From an uncultured Dorea sp. (GTDB taxonomy: Bacteria; Bacillota; Clostridia; Lachnospirales; Lachnospiraceae): a stretch of DNA of 51,642 bases. Where the stretch lies: contig CANTDX010000022.1 of NCBI GenBank assembly GCA_947652615.1, positions 1-51,642 on the forward strand, in the 5' to 3' direction. Below the pieces are notes generated by a model, which was given only the letters and a program-made list of their open reading frames with translations, was not told where the DNA came from and did no database searches. A program made the translations under genes and the position numbers. Shown here in pieces: positions 1 to 8,586 of the stretch. Every line of letters begins with the position of its first letter. Within the stretch, counting starts at the first letter, position 1.

Positions 1-148
1 GATACCGAGAGGTATCCGTATCAAATGAGATGTGCAAGACTTTTATCGTGGCAGAGGTCATGGTAAAGGTCTTTTTATATTTGGACACACACTCTGCCGC
101 AGTCAGTCAGATCTCATCTCAGCTACATTAGAAAGGAGGTTGATAGAT

Positions 149-511
149 ATGGGATGTCTGGGTAATTTACTCTGGTTTATCTTCGGAGGTTTTGTAAGCG
201 GACTGAGCTGGGTGCTCGCCGGTTGTCTCTGGAGCATTACCATCATTGGTATTCCCGTTGGGATGCAGTGTTTTAAGATGGCGGGGCTTAGCTTCTTTCC
301 CTTCGGCAAAGAAGTCGTCTACGGCGGCGGGGCAGGTTCTTTCCTGCTCAATATCATATGGCTCATTGTCTCCGGATTCTGGCTTGCCGTAGAATCGGCA
401 GCGATCGGCGCCCTGCTCTGTATTACGATTATCGGTATCCCCTTTGGTCTGCAGCAATTCAAACTCGCCAAGCTGGCCCTGATGCCATTTGGCACAACCG
501 TGCGTTACTAA
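149..511 (+). CDS. YccF domain-containing small membrane protein
   Basis: Encodes a 120-residue integral membrane protein of the YccF (DUF307) family, whose function is not established. The protein is an internal duplication: each half carries a TIIGIP-x-G-x-Q-x-FK-x-A pattern followed by a PFG motif, alternating with hydrophobic segments near residues 1-30 and 65-95. The ATG at 149 is chosen because a perfect GAAAGGAGGT ribosome site ends 8 bases upstream; the open frame continues upstream without other support. A palindromic repeat follows the stop codon and separates it from the Zn-ribbon gene. Confidence 0.85.
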   Translation: MGCLGNLLWFIFGGFVSGLSWVLAGCLWSITIIGIPVGMQCFKMAGLSFFPFGKEVVYGGGAGSFLLNIIWLIVSGFWLAVESAAIGALLCITIIGIPFGLQQFKLAKLALMPFGTTVRY

Positions 512-530
512 CCAATATCCTGCGGCAGCC

Positions 531-573
531 GCCAGATGTGCATGCAAGCATGCCCGCTTGGCTCGTTGCTCGC
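531..573. repeat. palindromic intergenic repeat, copy 1
   Basis: An imperfect inverted repeat (531-562) with a short loop of about 2-4 bases and the tail CTCGTTGCTCGC. A closely similar 43-base copy lies at 25916-25958, differing at only about five positions that tend to preserve pairing. It lies between the yccF-like gene and the Zn-ribbon gene. It is readable in frame into the downstream gene, but that gene has its own ribosome site, so the element is more likely a REP-like non-coding repeat than a coding extension. Confidence 0.65.
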
Positions 574-600
574 AAGAATAACAAAAAAAGGAGAATCATT

Positions 601-810
601 ATGGAAAAACAACAATATGTATGCCCCAAATGCGGCAATATGCACTACGAAACCGATCAGTTTCAGGCGACCGGCGGGAATTTCGCCAAGGTATTCGATG
701 TCCAGAATAAGAAATTCGCCACCGTCACCTGCACACGCTGCGGCTACACAGAATTATACAAACGAATGAATTCCGATGGATGGGACATCATTGACTTCCT
801 AATGGGATAA
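601..810 (+). CDS. Zn-ribbon nucleic-acid-binding protein (DUF2082-like)
   Basis: Encodes a 69-residue protein with two CxxC knuckles, CPKCG near residue 8 and CTRCGY near residue 43, the layout of the small zinc-ribbon family PF09855 (COG3478). The family is predicted to bind nucleic acid; no role is proven. The ATG at 601 follows AAAAAAGGAG with good spacing. Its last 12 bases overlap the 3' end of the convergent DUF5714 gene, so no terminator separates the two. Confidence 0.8.
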   Translation: MEKQQYVCPKCGNMHYETDQFQATGGNFAKVFDVQNKKFATVTCTRCGYTELYKRMNSDGWDIIDFLMG

Positions 811-1524
811 CTTATAATACGGGCAATGTCTTTTCAGGCATTGCCTGTTCTCATCAGAGAAATCACATGTGATCTTCTCCGTCAATTCCATCTCTACGCC
901 TAATGTCTCTTTCACGAACTCTGCCGCTTCCTTCACCGCCGTAAATGAATTCCTCTTGCAGCATCTTGGCCCGCCAAGCCTGGCAATAGCGCCGAGAGCC
1001 CTCGACGTCATCTGATTAGACAGCTTCCAGGAATTCCCGGTAAGCGGGGTTGCCTTCGTGACGATACTCATGAATATCCCCGTGCTGACTGCCGCTCCGC
1101 AGCATCCCCACAATCCGCAGGAACCGCCCGGATACTCGCTTCCTCTCACCTTCATCTCCTCAAGCGCTTCCTCGAACGCTTCCTGTCCTCCGCGATTCTC
1201 GAAGCCTCCGCCGTTCTTATACGCCGTAAGCAGCACCGCTCCCACCATCACATGGTGTTCCGGTCCATGCATATATATGTAGGGATCCTCCATCAATGAC
1301 TGCATCAGGACAAGCGGATTCTTCTCTCCGCTTGTCCTGCATCCGTCCATAATCACCTGGATCCCTCTCCTGGCATGACAGTCGTCACATACATAGTGGC
1401 CGTCCTCACAGCTTGCATGGCTCTCGAATTCCTTATGACACATCACACATTCCATCTTCTGTGCCTTCTCATAATATACGATAGGCTTGCCGCATACCAG
1501 ACACGCGCCTACATCCCTTGCCAT
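799..1524 (-). CDS. DUF5714 domain protein, cysteine-rich
   Basis: Encodes 241 residues rich in cysteine. Two N-terminal CxxC knuckles (CLVCG, CVMCH), then CxxxxxxxCxxC (CEDGHYVCDDC), suggest Zn binding. The rest has the conserved features of DUF5714 as I recall them: an HHVMVG segment, a GSCGLWGCCGA segment, and a C-terminal Cys cluster (CLKRHCPYY). This domain is often attached to or next to methyltransferase or radical SAM proteins, but its reaction is unknown. It begins 97 bases after nagA, with GGGAGG ahead of the ATG, and may be the last gene of the nan transcript. Its relation to sialic acid is unclear. Confidence 0.7.
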   Translation of the reverse strand: MARDVGACLVCGKPIVYYEKAQKMECVMCHKEFESHASCEDGHYVCDDCHARRGIQVIMDGCRTSGEKNPLVLMQSLMEDPYIYMHGPEHHVMVGAVLLTAYKNGGGFENRGGQEAFEEALEEMKVRGSEYPGGSCGLWGCCGAAVSTGIFMSIVTKATPLTGNSWKLSNQMTSRALGAIARLGGPRCCKRNSFTAVKEAAEFVKETLGVEMELTEKITCDFSDENRQCLKRHCPYYKLSH

Positions 1525-1621
1525 ATTCCATCCTCCCTTACATCCATCACTGTTACTTCACTTCCGCCGCCAGACGACCCACTGCGAGCAGCAAAGTGTC
1601 TGGCTATCTTCCAGCAATCCA

Positions 1622-2773
1622 TCATCCAAGACGGACTCCGTCCTTCACCACTGCCTTCACCTTCAATTCCTCATCAAGCAGCACCACATTCCCCTTCTTC
1701 CCCGGTGCAATAGAACCATATTCCTCATACACTCCAAGACACCTCGCCGGATTCATCGTGACGCAGGCAACCGCCGTCTCAAGCGGAATCCCCATCTTCT
1801 GGACTGCTGTCTTCATACAATCCATCAGGTTCGTCGCCGATCCCGCCAAGGCGCCATTGGACGCAAGGGTCGCCCTGTTGCCGCTGACATTCACATCCAG
1901 GCCGCCAAGGGTGTACCTTCCGTCCGGCATCCCGGTAGCGCGCATGCTGTCACTGATCAGGACGATCCGGTCCGCACCAAGCATCTTGAAGGTTGCACGC
2001 ACCACAGACGGGTGAATATGCACTCCGTCACAGATCAGCTCCGCGTTCACATGGGCGCTGTCTGACACTGCGCCAACCACCCCCGGATTCCTGTGGGTGA
2101 ATGCCGGCATAGCGTTATACAGATGCACCGCATGGTCCGCCCCCGCATTGAAAGCCTTCATAGCCGTATCATAATCTGCGTTGGTGTGGGCAAGGGAGAT
2201 ATGAACCTGATCCTTCATCTTACAGATGAATTCTTCCACATTCTCACTGCGCTCCGGTGCCACGCCGACGAATCGTACCAGCCCTTCGGAAGCCTCAAGG
2301 AAGCGCCTGCAGATCTCCTCATTGCAGGAAATGATGTTCCGTGCATCCTGCGCGCCCTTTTTCTCCTCGCTGATGAATGGGCCCTCCATGTTCACGCCGA
2401 TCAGATCCGCCCCCAAAGCTCTGCCCTTCTGCGCGTCTTTCTTATAATCTGCCGCAACTGACAGGATCTCCTCTAATTCATTTACCGGAAGCGTCATGGT
2501 TGCCGGCGCGATCGCCGTCACTCCCACAGACGCCTCATACTCTGCGATCCCTGCGATGGATTCCCTGGTACCGTCGCAGAAATCATATCCCTTGCATCCA
2601 TGAAAATGCAGATCGATCAGCCCCGGGATGGCATAGCACCCTTCCCCGTCAAGAACTTCTTCTTCCGGATCATCCGGCGCTTCGCCTTCCGCGAATCTCC
2701 CGTCACGGATGACGACCTCCCCGCTGACGAATTCCCGGTTCTCCGTATAAACCTTCACATTCTTAATTACCAT
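1622..2773 (-). CDS. nagA: N-acetylglucosamine-6-phosphate deacetylase
   Basis: Encodes a 383-residue amidohydrolase-fold enzyme that converts GlcNAc-6-P to GlcN-6-P and acetate, the last step of sialic acid breakdown before NagB. Family motifs are visible: the metal-site region DLHFHG near residue 54, the metal ligand glutamate in NMEGPF, histidines in SLAHTNAD and HLYNAM, and the catalytic aspartate in LISDSM. Length is normal for NagA (about 380). Good GGAGG site before the ATG. It follows the rpiR-type regulator by 27 bases in one operon. nagB is not in this window, so the operon stops at GlcN-6-P. Confidence 0.95.
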   Translation of the reverse strand: MVIKNVKVYTENREFVSGEVVIRDGRFAEGEAPDDPEEEVLDGEGCYAIPGLIDLHFHGCKGYDFCDGTRESIAGIAEYEASVGVTAIAPATMTLPVNELEEILSVAADYKKDAQKGRALGADLIGVNMEGPFISEEKKGAQDARNIISCNEEICRRFLEASEGLVRFVGVAPERSENVEEFICKMKDQVHISLAHTNADYDTAMKAFNAGADHAVHLYNAMPAFTHRNPGVVGAVSDSAHVNAELICDGVHIHPSVVRATFKMLGADRIVLISDSMRATGMPDGRYTLGGLDVNVSGNRATLASNGALAGSATNLMDCMKTAVQKMGIPLETAVACVTMNPARCLGVYEEYGSIAPGKKGNVVLLDEELKVKAVVKDGVRLG

Positions 2774-2800
2774 CTCTAATCCTCCTTTTCATACCGCCCC

Positions 2801-3676
2801 TCACCTTCGTTCGGCGGCATCCCGTCGGAAGGCATCTTCTGAAATGTTCCGCATTTGCCTTCCTCCTCCTTCAAGTGCGCGCAGGGTGTTGTCGTGCAGG
2901 ATCTCCCTGGCGAACTTATCTTGCTCCACATAGTAGGAATAGATAATATCGATCATTACCAGAACCGGGAACTGCGGGGAGATCACGTTCCCATGGTTCA
3001 GATGACGGAGCGACGGAAGAAGCACGATCTCGTCGCAGAATCCTTCGAAGATCCCTTTGTTCTTCGCCGTCAGAAGCACCGTCTTCGCCCCTCTTCTGTG
3101 GGCTTCCCTGAGCAGGTACAGTACATCCTCCTTCTCCCCGCTGATGCTGATCCCAAACACCAGGCTCTCCTTATCCTGGAACACCGCCTGCATCCGCATC
3201 AGATCCGCGTCTTTGATCGAGTCGATATCCACGCCGATCCTCATAAAACGGAATTCCATCTCCTCCGCCGTAAGCCCGGAGCTTCCCCTGCCGCACACGA
3301 AGACTCTCTTAGACTGATTCAGATATCTTCCGATCCTGGCAACCTGCGATTCATCCACCAGATTGTATGTCTTGTTCAGAAGCTCCTGATACGCGTTCAG
3401 GACCATTCGCGTATTGCCCGTCATTGATTCCTTCTTCTCAACAAAGGTCTCCTCATACTGGTATACGAATTCCCTGTACCCCCGATAGCCGCATTTCTTG
3501 GCAAACCGGGACAGAGACGCCTCCGACACATACAGAAGCTCCGAGATACATTTTGCGGAGAAATCCATTTTCTTTCGATTTCGTATGAAGAACTCGGCGA
3601 TCGTCTTCTCCACCATCGTAAGATTATCATAATTCGATTCTATCATCGGCACTACAGATTTTACATAATATTCCAT
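2801..3676 (-). CDS. RpiR-family transcriptional regulator (probable sialic acid regulator)
   Basis: Encodes 291 residues: an N-terminal helix-turn-helix of the RpiR type (VSEASLSRFAKKCGYRGY, residues about 50-67) and a C-terminal SIS sugar-phosphate-binding domain from about residue 110, with VCGRGSSG and GISISGEKED. RpiR proteins usually sense a phosphosugar; here ManNAc-6-P or GlcNAc-6-P is the obvious candidate, by inference from its position inside the nan operon. It starts 6 bases after the ROK kinase stop with an AGGTG site. Whether it represses or activates cannot be read from the sequence. Confidence 0.88.
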   Translation of the reverse strand: MEYYVKSVVPMIESNYDNLTMVEKTIAEFFIRNRKKMDFSAKCISELLYVSEASLSRFAKKCGYRGYREFVYQYEETFVEKKESMTGNTRMVLNAYQELLNKTYNLVDESQVARIGRYLNQSKRVFVCGRGSSGLTAEEMEFRFMRIGVDIDSIKDADLMRMQAVFQDKESLVFGISISGEKEDVLYLLREAHRRGAKTVLLTAKNKGIFEGFCDEIVLLPSLRHLNHGNVISPQFPVLVMIDIIYSYYVEQDKFAREILHDNTLRALEGGGRQMRNISEDAFRRDAAERR

Positions 3677-3682
3677 CTTACA

Positions 3683-4576
3683 TCACCTGTCATGTCTTCC
3701 GACAGCCTTAAAATGATAAAACGCACCCAGCATACCGGCGTCATTCCTGTGCTCTGCAAATGCGATTCTCGTTACAGAGGCTACGCTTGGGATCAGATAC
3801 CTCTTCACTGCCTTCTCTATCCGTTCCTTAAGATAATCCTCCTGCGCCATGATACCTCCCCCCAATACGACAACCTCGGGATTGATCACATAACAGATAT
3901 TGGCAATCCCCTGTCCAAGCACATCTGTCATCTCATCGATCGCCCTGATACAGAGCTCGTCCCCCTTCTTCGCCTCCTCAAATATATGATATCCGTTCCA
4001 CACATCCGCCGTCTCGTTCTTCCACTCCGCCACCTTTCTTGAAAGAATGCTCGCCGCCCCCAAGGTCTGGAAATCACTTCCCGCTATATGCATATATCCG
4101 ATCTCACAGGCACTATTGCTGAAACCGTGAAATACCTTCCCATCCGCTATGATACAGCCGCCAATCCCCGTTCCGACCGTCAGCATGAGCGACGGATCGG
4201 CCCCTTTTGACGCACCCGACACCGATTCCGCAAGCCCTGCACAGTTCACGTCATTCTCCACTTCACAGGGAATCTCAAACTTACGTTCCATCACTTCTTT
4301 GAAACAGGTTCCCGCATAATTCGGGATCAGCGACGCCGCGTGAAAGATCTCCCCCTTCCCGGTATCTACCATACCCGCCGTAGAGATGCAGATACCATCG
4401 ATCTTCGCTGTCTCCCGATACCGTTCTACAATACCGACTGCCTTGGACAGGATGGACGGCCCACCCTTGTATGCTTCGGTCCGCATCTCACTTCGGCAGA
4501 TAAACTCTCCGGCATCATTCAATATCCCGTACTTGATCGCTGTCCCGCCTATATCTATACCTACATATCTTTCCAT
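3683..4576 (-). CDS. nanK: ROK-family kinase, probable N-acetylmannosamine kinase
   Basis: Encodes 297 residues of the ROK sugar kinase fold. The N-terminal phosphate loop DIGGTAIK, the ENDVNC segment with the catalytic aspartate, and TVGTGIGGCI are present. By context it should phosphorylate ManNAc, supplying NanE. Unlike classical ROK kinases it lacks the CxCGxxGCxE zinc motif: after CEIGYMHI the sequence runs SDFQTLGAAS with no cysteines. Some ROK kinases also lack this motif, so activity is not excluded. It lies 50 bases after the yhcH-like gene and 6 bases before the regulator. Confidence 0.85.
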   Translation of the reverse strand: MERYVGIDIGGTAIKYGILNDAGEFICRSEMRTEAYKGGPSILSKAVGIVERYRETAKIDGICISTAGMVDTGKGEIFHAASLIPNYAGTCFKEVMERKFEIPCEVENDVNCAGLAESVSGASKGADPSLMLTVGTGIGGCIIADGKVFHGFSNSACEIGYMHIAGSDFQTLGAASILSRKVAEWKNETADVWNGYHIFEEAKKGDELCIRAIDEMTDVLGQGIANICYVINPEVVVLGGGIMAQEDYLKERIEKAVKRYLIPSVASVTRIAFAEHRNDAGMLGAFYHFKAVGRHDR

Positions 4577-4626
4577 ATCTGCACCCCTTTATTATATGAT
4601 ACCAGCAACAAAAAGTCACTACTTGA

Positions 4627-5076
4627 CTATATCTTTACTTTGAATATCGCCTTCTTGATCTTCTCCGGCTTATCCGCTGCAATCGCCGTCCGATGGGCGT
4701 CGCTTGGATAGCAGACCAGGAAATCCCCCGGCTTAAGGATCACAGAGCCATTCTTGTCCCCGTCCATCGGCAGGAAATCGTCTTGCGCCGCATATTCCTT
4801 CACATCCATATTATGGATGAAATTCAGATCGATCTGCTCTGTCCCCTCAAGCATCAGATGTACGTCCAGATATTGTCTGTGCGCCTCCCAGAAACGATCC
4901 TTTGGCTTGACTGTCTCGTATTCTACGATATTTACGAAGATCCTTTTTGCATCAATCTCATGACATCCCCTGTCGTATGCAGACAGTTCATTCTCCTTCG
5001 CATAATTGAAGCACTTGAATATTCCGTCTTCCATACATAAGTATTCTTTCAGATTCCGAACATTTCCAAATATCAT
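4627..5076 (-). CDS. YhcH/YjgK/YiaL family cupin-like protein
   Basis: Encodes 149 residues of the YhcH/EbgC family (DUF386), a double-stranded beta-helix fold. Typical motifs are HRQYLDVHLMLEG and PGDFLVCYPSDAHR. In enterobacteria YhcH (NanQ) is part of the sialic acid regulon and has been linked to handling of sialic acid or ManNAc anomers; that role is inferred here from position between the symporter and the ManNAc kinase. Ribosome site GGAGGAG before the ATG; 13 bases after the symporter stop. Confidence 0.88.
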   Translation of the reverse strand: MIFGNVRNLKEYLCMEDGIFKCFNYAKENELSAYDRGCHEIDAKRIFVNIVEYETVKPKDRFWEAHRQYLDVHLMLEGTEQIDLNFIHNMDVKEYAAQDDFLPMDGDKNGSVILKPGDFLVCYPSDAHRTAIAADKPEKIKKAIFKVKI

Positions 5077-5089
5077 CTTCTCCTCCTTC

Positions 5090-6595
5090 TCAATTCTTGT
5101 AGATCGTCGTATATGGAGCCGGTACGGAAGTATCTCCCTTTATCTTCCTGTAGATCATGCTTGCCGGAATCCCCACAACCAGAGATACCGCAATGGATAT
5201 CAGGGAGTAAGACCAGATCGTCACCGCCTCTGCAGGGACAAAGTATTTGATAATGACCATGACAAGGGATGCCGCGATAAATGCCAGCGTCGCCCCAAAG
5301 GTATTGGCAGATTTCGTAAATGCTCCAAGAATGAAGGTTCCGATCAGAATCCCAAGTACCAGGCCCATGAATCCGTTAAACCATTCATATGCCGACTTCA
5401 CTCCGCCGTTGGCCAGCACCATAGACACGACGATGGAGAAGATACCGACGATCAGGGAAACATACTGCCCGATCTTCGTCTGTGTCTCGAAACTCAGCTT
5501 TTTCTTCGTGAGACGGGCCTGGATATCGAGCGTCCAGCTCGCCGCCACAGAATTCAGTCCGGTTGACAGGGTAGACTGTGACGCCGCATAGATCGCCGCA
5601 AGCAACAGTCCCGTGACGCCGATCGGAAGCTCGAATGCGATATAAGACGCGAAGATCTGATCCTGCGCCGCCGCCGGCGGAAGTGTATTCTGCTTATAGA
5701 ATACATACAAGCCCGTTCCGATCAGATAGAATACGGTTGCAATAAAGATAGACAGCGCTCCGTTCGTAAGCATCATCTTATTCAGCTTCTTCGTATCTGT
5801 CGTCGTCGTAAAACGCTGCACGATATCCTGGCTTGACACATAAGACCCCATCGTATTGAACCCTGCACCCACGATCATGATGAATACACTGTCCTTCAAG
5901 ATATTGATGTTGAATACAGGCTGGTCCGCGGCAAGGAATTTGTGCTCTGATCCCAATACATGAAATATAGCCCCGATTCCCCCGTCGATATGTGCCAGAA
6001 GGTACACCAGCGAGAAGGTAACTCCGATCAGCAGCACCGATCCCTGGATGAAGTCCGTCCAGAGTACGGATTTCAGACCGCCGGTATAGGAGTAGATAAT
6101 TGCGATCACACCCATGATAATGATCAGCAGATTGACGCTGATGCCGGTAAGGCTTCCGAGCACCATACACGGAAGATACATGATGATCGACATACGCCCC
6201 ACCTGGTAAATGATAAACATCACCGCTCCCAGCACACGGAGGCCCTTGCTCCCAAAGCGCAGTTCCAGATAGTGATATGCCGTATCAATACACAGCCTGC
6301 TGTAGATCGGAAGGAAGAACCGGATCGTCAGAGGGATCGCAAGCAGCATGCCAAGCTGGGCAAACCACATGATCCAGGTTCCGGCATAGGAATTACCTGC
6401 GAGAGACAGAAACGATATGGGGCTTAACAAGGTTGCAAATATGGATACGGCGGTTACCCACCACGGTACGGTTCCGTCGCCTTTGAAATATTCTTTTCCC
6501 TTCATCTCTTTCTTCGCAAAATGCAGACCGGCAAACAATACCGCCGCCAGATATACTACCAAAATAATCAGATCAATTACTGTAAATCCCTGCAT
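5090..6595 (-). CDS. sodium:solute symporter, probable sialic acid transporter
   Basis: Encodes 501 residues with about 13 hydrophobic segments, the pattern of the SSS (sodium:solute symporter) family. The N-terminal half carries VPWWVTAVSIFATLLSPISF and the mid-protein YSYTGGLKSVLWTD, both family hallmarks. Sialic acid symporters of this family are known from other bacteria; substrate is inferred from the surrounding nan genes. It starts 11 bases after nanA and ends 13 bases before the yhcH-like gene. No ABC or TRAP sialic acid transporter and no sialidase occur in the window, so import of free sialic acid released elsewhere is implied. Confidence 0.9.
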   Translation of the reverse strand: MQGFTVIDLIILVVYLAAVLFAGLHFAKKEMKGKEYFKGDGTVPWWVTAVSIFATLLSPISFLSLAGNSYAGTWIMWFAQLGMLLAIPLTIRFFLPIYSRLCIDTAYHYLELRFGSKGLRVLGAVMFIIYQVGRMSIIMYLPCMVLGSLTGISVNLLIIIMGVIAIIYSYTGGLKSVLWTDFIQGSVLLIGVTFSLVYLLAHIDGGIGAIFHVLGSEHKFLAADQPVFNINILKDSVFIMIVGAGFNTMGSYVSSQDIVQRFTTTTDTKKLNKMMLTNGALSIFIATVFYLIGTGLYVFYKQNTLPPAAAQDQIFASYIAFELPIGVTGLLLAAIYAASQSTLSTGLNSVAASWTLDIQARLTKKKLSFETQTKIGQYVSLIVGIFSIVVSMVLANGGVKSAYEWFNGFMGLVLGILIGTFILGAFTKSANTFGATLAFIAASLVMVIIKYFVPAEAVTIWSYSLISIAVSLVVGIPASMIYRKIKGDTSVPAPYTTIYKN

Positions 6596-6606
6596 ATCTT
6601 ATCCCT

Positions 6607-7527
6607 CTATACTTTCTGTCCGTCTACTGTATCCCGTATCATCTGCGCCGCTTCCCTGACGATCGCTCCATCGCTATCGATCAGGTTCGTCAGCGGTTCT
6701 CTCACTCCCCCAAGTTCAAGCCCTTCATTGATCTTAAGTACAGCCTTGATGACGCCGTACATATTTCCATGGGCAGAACACAGCTTATAGATGATCTCAT
6801 TGACCTTGTACTGGAGCTTCCCTGCCTTCTCAAGCTCACCCGCCTTCATATATTCTTCCAGCTTCAGAAATAATTCCGGCATTGCGCCGTAGGTGCCTCC
6901 GATGCCGCCTTCTGCCCCGATCGCAAGGCCGCTGATAAACTGCTCGTCCGGTCCGTTGAAGATAATGTAGTCCTCCCCGCCTTCCTGCTTGAACATCTGG
7001 ATATCCTGCACCGGCATGGAGGAATTCTTCACACCGATCACCCTGGGATTCTTCCTCATCTCTGCAAATAAATTCATCGTCAGCGCCACGCCTGCAAGCT
7101 GGGGGATATTATAGATCACAAAATCTGTATTCGGCGCCGCGGAACTGATATCGTTCCAGTATTTTGCAATCGCATGCTCCGGCAGACGGAAGTAGATCGG
7201 CGGAATCGCGGCGATCGCATCCACACCAAGGCTCTCTGCATGTCTGGCCAGCTCCATACTGTCTCTGGTATTGTTGCATGCAACATGGGCGATCACCGTA
7301 AGCCTGCCCTCGGCCGCCTTCATTACATTTTCCAGAATGAGCTTCCGATCTTCCACACTCTGGTAAATGCATTCTCCAGAAGAACCATTGACATAGACGC
7401 CTCTGACCCCTTTGTCTGCGAAATATCTGGTCAGCGCCTGTACTCCCCCCGGACTGATCTCCCCCTTCTCGTCATAACACGCATAAAATGCAGGAATTAC
7501 TCCTTTGTATTTATTCAGATCTCTCAT
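6607..7527 (-). CDS. nanA: N-acetylneuraminate lyase (DapA family)
   Basis: Encodes a 306-residue TIM-barrel aldolase that splits sialic acid to ManNAc and pyruvate. Family signatures: GVYVNGSSGE near residue 42, the tyrosine in VIYNIP near residue 138, and the Schiff-base lysine in VIGVKNSS near residue 167. GSSGE in place of the GTTGE of dihydrodipicolinate synthases, together with nan neighbours, supports the lyase role; the window's housekeeping genes do not include dapA. AAGGAGAGG precedes the ATG. It lies 36 bases after nanE. Confidence 0.9.
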   Translation of the reverse strand: MRDLNKYKGVIPAFYACYDEKGEISPGGVQALTRYFADKGVRGVYVNGSSGECIYQSVEDRKLILENVMKAAEGRLTVIAHVACNNTRDSMELARHAESLGVDAIAAIPPIYFRLPEHAIAKYWNDISSAAPNTDFVIYNIPQLAGVALTMNLFAEMRKNPRVIGVKNSSMPVQDIQMFKQEGGEDYIIFNGPDEQFISGLAIGAEGGIGGTYGAMPELFLKLEEYMKAGELEKAGKLQYKVNEIIYKLCSAHGNMYGVIKAVLKINEGLELGGVREPLTNLIDSDGAIVREAAQMIRDTVDGQKV

Positions 7528-7563
7528 AGTTTCCTCTCCTTTTCTCTCTGGATAGTTCTTTCC

Positions 7564-8253
7564 TTACTTCTCAAGGCTTCTGGCAAATGCCCTCGTGATC
7601 AACTGGGGCCTTGTGATTGCCGAACCTACTACCACGCAATATGCCCCAAGCTCAATGACACGCTTCGCCTTCTTTGGAGTATCGATATTCCCCTCCGCGA
7701 TCACCTTATGCTTCACCCGGGCTATGATCTCCCTTATGATCCTGAAATCATCCTCCTCTGCCTTGTCTCCCTGACTCTGTCTGGTATATCCGACCAGCGT
7801 TGTTCCGATAAAATCGAATCCCAATTCATCCGCATGAACCGCCTCCTCTATGGTCGAGCAATCTGCCATCAGAAGCTGGTCCGGATATTTCTCCCTGATC
7901 TGGCTGACAAACGCATCCAGAGTCAGGCCATTCGGCCGCAGCCTGTCCGTCGCATCCAATGCAATGATCTCCGGCCTTACCTCCATCAATTCGTCGATCT
8001 CCTTCATCGTCGGTGTGATATAGACCTCACAATTCTCATAATCTCTCTTGACGATGCCGATCACAGGCAGGTCTACCTGCGACTGGATCTCCCGGATATC
8101 CTCTTTGGTGTTGGCGCGTATTCCTACGGCCCCTCCTTCTTTTGCCGCCAGCGCCATTCTTCCCATAATGAATGAAGAATGCAGCGGTTCGTCGGGCAGC
8201 GCCTGGCATGATACTACAAGCCTGCCCTCCAGATCTTCCACATTTTCCTGCAT
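7564..8253 (-). CDS. nanE: N-acetylmannosamine-6-phosphate 2-epimerase
   Basis: Encodes 229 residues, the usual NanE length, a TIM barrel that turns ManNAc-6-P into GlcNAc-6-P. Diagnostic segments are [16 protein letters not shown] at the N-terminus, [17 protein letters not shown], the DATDR segment, and the glycine-rich [10 protein letters not shown] phosphate site near the end. The frame is open for 37 more codons upstream, but the ATG at 8253 has an ideal AAAGGAG site 7 bases ahead and matches the family start. First gene of the nan operon. Confidence 0.93.
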   Translation of the reverse strand: MQENVEDLEGRLVVSCQALPDEPLHSSFIMGRMALAAKEGGAVGIRANTKEDIREIQSQVDLPVIGIVKRDYENCEVYITPTMKEIDELMEVRPEIIALDATDRLRPNGLTLDAFVSQIREKYPDQLLMADCSTIEEAVHADELGFDFIGTTLVGYTRQSQGDKAEEDDFRIIREIIARVKHKVIAEGNIDTPKKAKRVIELGAYCVVVGSAITRPQLITRAFARSLEK

Positions 8254-8326
8254 ACTCTTACTCCTTTCTTCTCTCCTGCCGCTTTTCTTTGGTTCCTTAT
8301 GCCTTGCATGTTCCTGTCTGCCACTC

Positions 8327-8355
8327 AGTATATCAGCAAGACTTTTATTTTCATA
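8327..8355 (-). promoter_or_regulatory. candidate nan operon promoter (extended -10)
   Basis: On the minus strand TGATATACT (8327-8335) gives an extended -10 (TG-N-TATACT). The -35 position holds only a poor match, so strength would depend on the extended element or an activator. This would leave a leader of roughly 65 bases before nanE. Confidence 0.35.
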
Positions 8356-8370
8356 TAGATTCAAACCGTT

Positions 8371-8386
8371 CCGAAAGTGCTTTCAA
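8371..8386 (-). promoter_or_regulatory. cre-like palindrome upstream of nan operon
   Basis: The minus strand reads TGAAAGCACTTTCG, with palindromic arms GAAAG/CTTTC. It matches an ideal catabolite-responsive element (TGAAAGCGCTTTCA) at 12 of 14 positions, but the central CG is CA. A second TTTTGAAA copy lies directly upstream. It could be a CcpA site or an operator for the RpiR regulator encoded in the operon; the sequence cannot tell which. A perfect 14-base palindrome, ATATTG-CA-CAATAT, lies further upstream at 8439-8452. Confidence 0.35.
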
Positions 8387-8534
8387 AATTTTCAAAACAA
8401 GGCGTTCTCTGATTAAAATCTGGCATGGTTTTTTAGTAATATTGCACAATATCAGGTTACTTCTTTCTATCTCTGAAAGTATTTGCATTTTTCAGGAAAA
8501 CTATGCAGGCTAATTTCATCGCCAAACTACATAC

Positions 8535-8582
8535 AAAAACAGGACGTGTCTGAAAATCATTCAAACACGCCCTGTTCTTTTT
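8535..8582 (-). terminator. intrinsic terminator after lgt
   Basis: Inverted repeat with arms AACAGGGCGTGT and ACACGTCCTGTT (one mismatch) followed on the minus strand by TTTTTG. It lies about 5-50 bases beyond the lgt stop codon and closes the long housekeeping cluster before the nan operon begins. The remainder of 8254-8586 holds the nan promoter region and no gene. Confidence 0.8.
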
Positions 8583-8586
8583 ACAT

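Noticed and set aside
1..16. GATACC-GAGA-GGTATC hairpin at the window edge
   Set aside because: Probably part of a terminator or leader of a gene outside the window; too little context to call.
32..148. N-terminal extension of the YccF-like frame
   Set aside because: No ribosome site for the earlier ATG and sequence unlike the family; the perfect site before 149 decides the start.
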